From NCBI GenBank assembly GCA_943350395.1, contig CALRAD010000004.1, positions 21,327-85,326 of the forward strand: 64,000 nucleotides of DNA, given 5' to 3'. This document shows positions 63,865 through 64,000 of the stretch, piece by piece. Each line of letters starts with the position of its first letter. Position 1 is the stretch's first letter. Position numbers and translations under genes: made by a program. The DNA comes from Candidatus Peribacteria bacterium. GTDB lineage: Bacteria > Patescibacteriota > Gracilibacteria > Peribacterales > Peribacteraceae. Under the pieces are notes generated by a model. That model was not told the DNA's origin, made no database searches, and saw nothing but the letters and a program-made list of their open reading frames with translations.

Positions 63865-64000
63865 CAGCATTAGGGTAACACTTTCCTTGGTGAGGCATTC
63901 ATAGACTACGGCTGCAGGGGTTCTTCTGTCCATTCCCATGCCAGAATGGCTTTTAACGTAGTTGTACCAGTTCAGCCACTGCCAAACGATGAAGTTGTGC
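63865..64000 (-). pseudogene. Transposase/integrase C-terminal fragment at window edge
   Basis: The minus strand encodes WQWLNWYNYVKSHSGMGMDR then RTPAAVVYECL, the typical end of an rve-type integrase core (W..YN..S..G...TPA). It runs off the window, and no stop separates it from the gene at 62479-63792. Probably the truncated end of an IS element; intactness upstream cannot be judged here. Confidence 0.5.

Overview
The window reads as a chromosomal segment of a Candidate Phyla Radiation (Patescibacteria) bacterium, most likely of the Peregrinibacteria/Peribacteria type. This placement is inferred from gene content, not from a database search. It rests on three things: (i) a monoderm-style surface, with a large SLH-anchored S-layer protein and many signal-peptide proteins built from cysteine-rich DUF4215 repeats and dockerin-like EF-hands; (ii) a 23S rRNA gene interrupted by a group I intron and a second hairpin insertion; (iii) CPR-typical small genes such as the DUF5674 pair. 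TGA is used as a stop and the only tRNA is tRNA-Trp(CCA), so the code is standard (11), which argues against the TGA=Gly lineages.

Layout. 1-4439: secreted repeat proteins and an SLH-domain protein. 4440-12527: housekeeping and small genes (class IV aminotransferase, aquaporin, tRNA-Trp, topA, HU, a RhuM-Fic protein, khpB, dnaJ). 12610-27119: eight co-directional surface-protein genes, many sharing modules (calcium-binding TSP3 repeats, a C-terminal DTGP sorting-like signal, a shared unknown domain, dockerin-like EF-hands, LVIVD propeller, LamG, and about 33 DUF4215 repeats). 27134-33394: gatA-gatC, divergent rnpA-yidC, class I aldolase and cysS. 33395-34506: a mostly non-coding, hairpin-rich stretch leading to the S-layer gene (34507-38874). 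39068-45059: femX-like gene, sodA and an rpoB that is not followed by rpoC. 45060-50200: a small membrane protein, an attenuator-like small RNA, 23S rRNA (with intron) and 5S rRNA, with no 16S. 50242-54434: small unknown genes, rluB-like synthase, beta-CASP nuclease and the DUF5674 pair. 54507-64000: a LysRS-HD fusion, then an apparent set of glycine-zipper/coiled-coil giant proteins (1627, 90 and 437 aa) of unknown role, ending in a transposase-like fragment at the window edge.

Three themes cut across the window. First, several families of short palindromic repeats lie between genes, overlap or abut stop codons, and in two cases sit in-frame inside genes (femX-like, rnpA); one family also sits inside the 23S gene. 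Second, many start codons, mainly on the + strand, are preceded by C/T-rich tracts instead of a Shine-Dalgarno sequence. Third, the surface genes look assembled by duplication and shuffling of a few N-terminal modules with variable outer domains.

How the genes could work together (inference): YidC and the signal peptides feed a surface made of the S-layer protein, SLH proteins, possibly sortase-attached proteins and dockerin-bearing cysteine-rich proteins. The dense housekeeping genes around them are ordinary translation and transcription functions.
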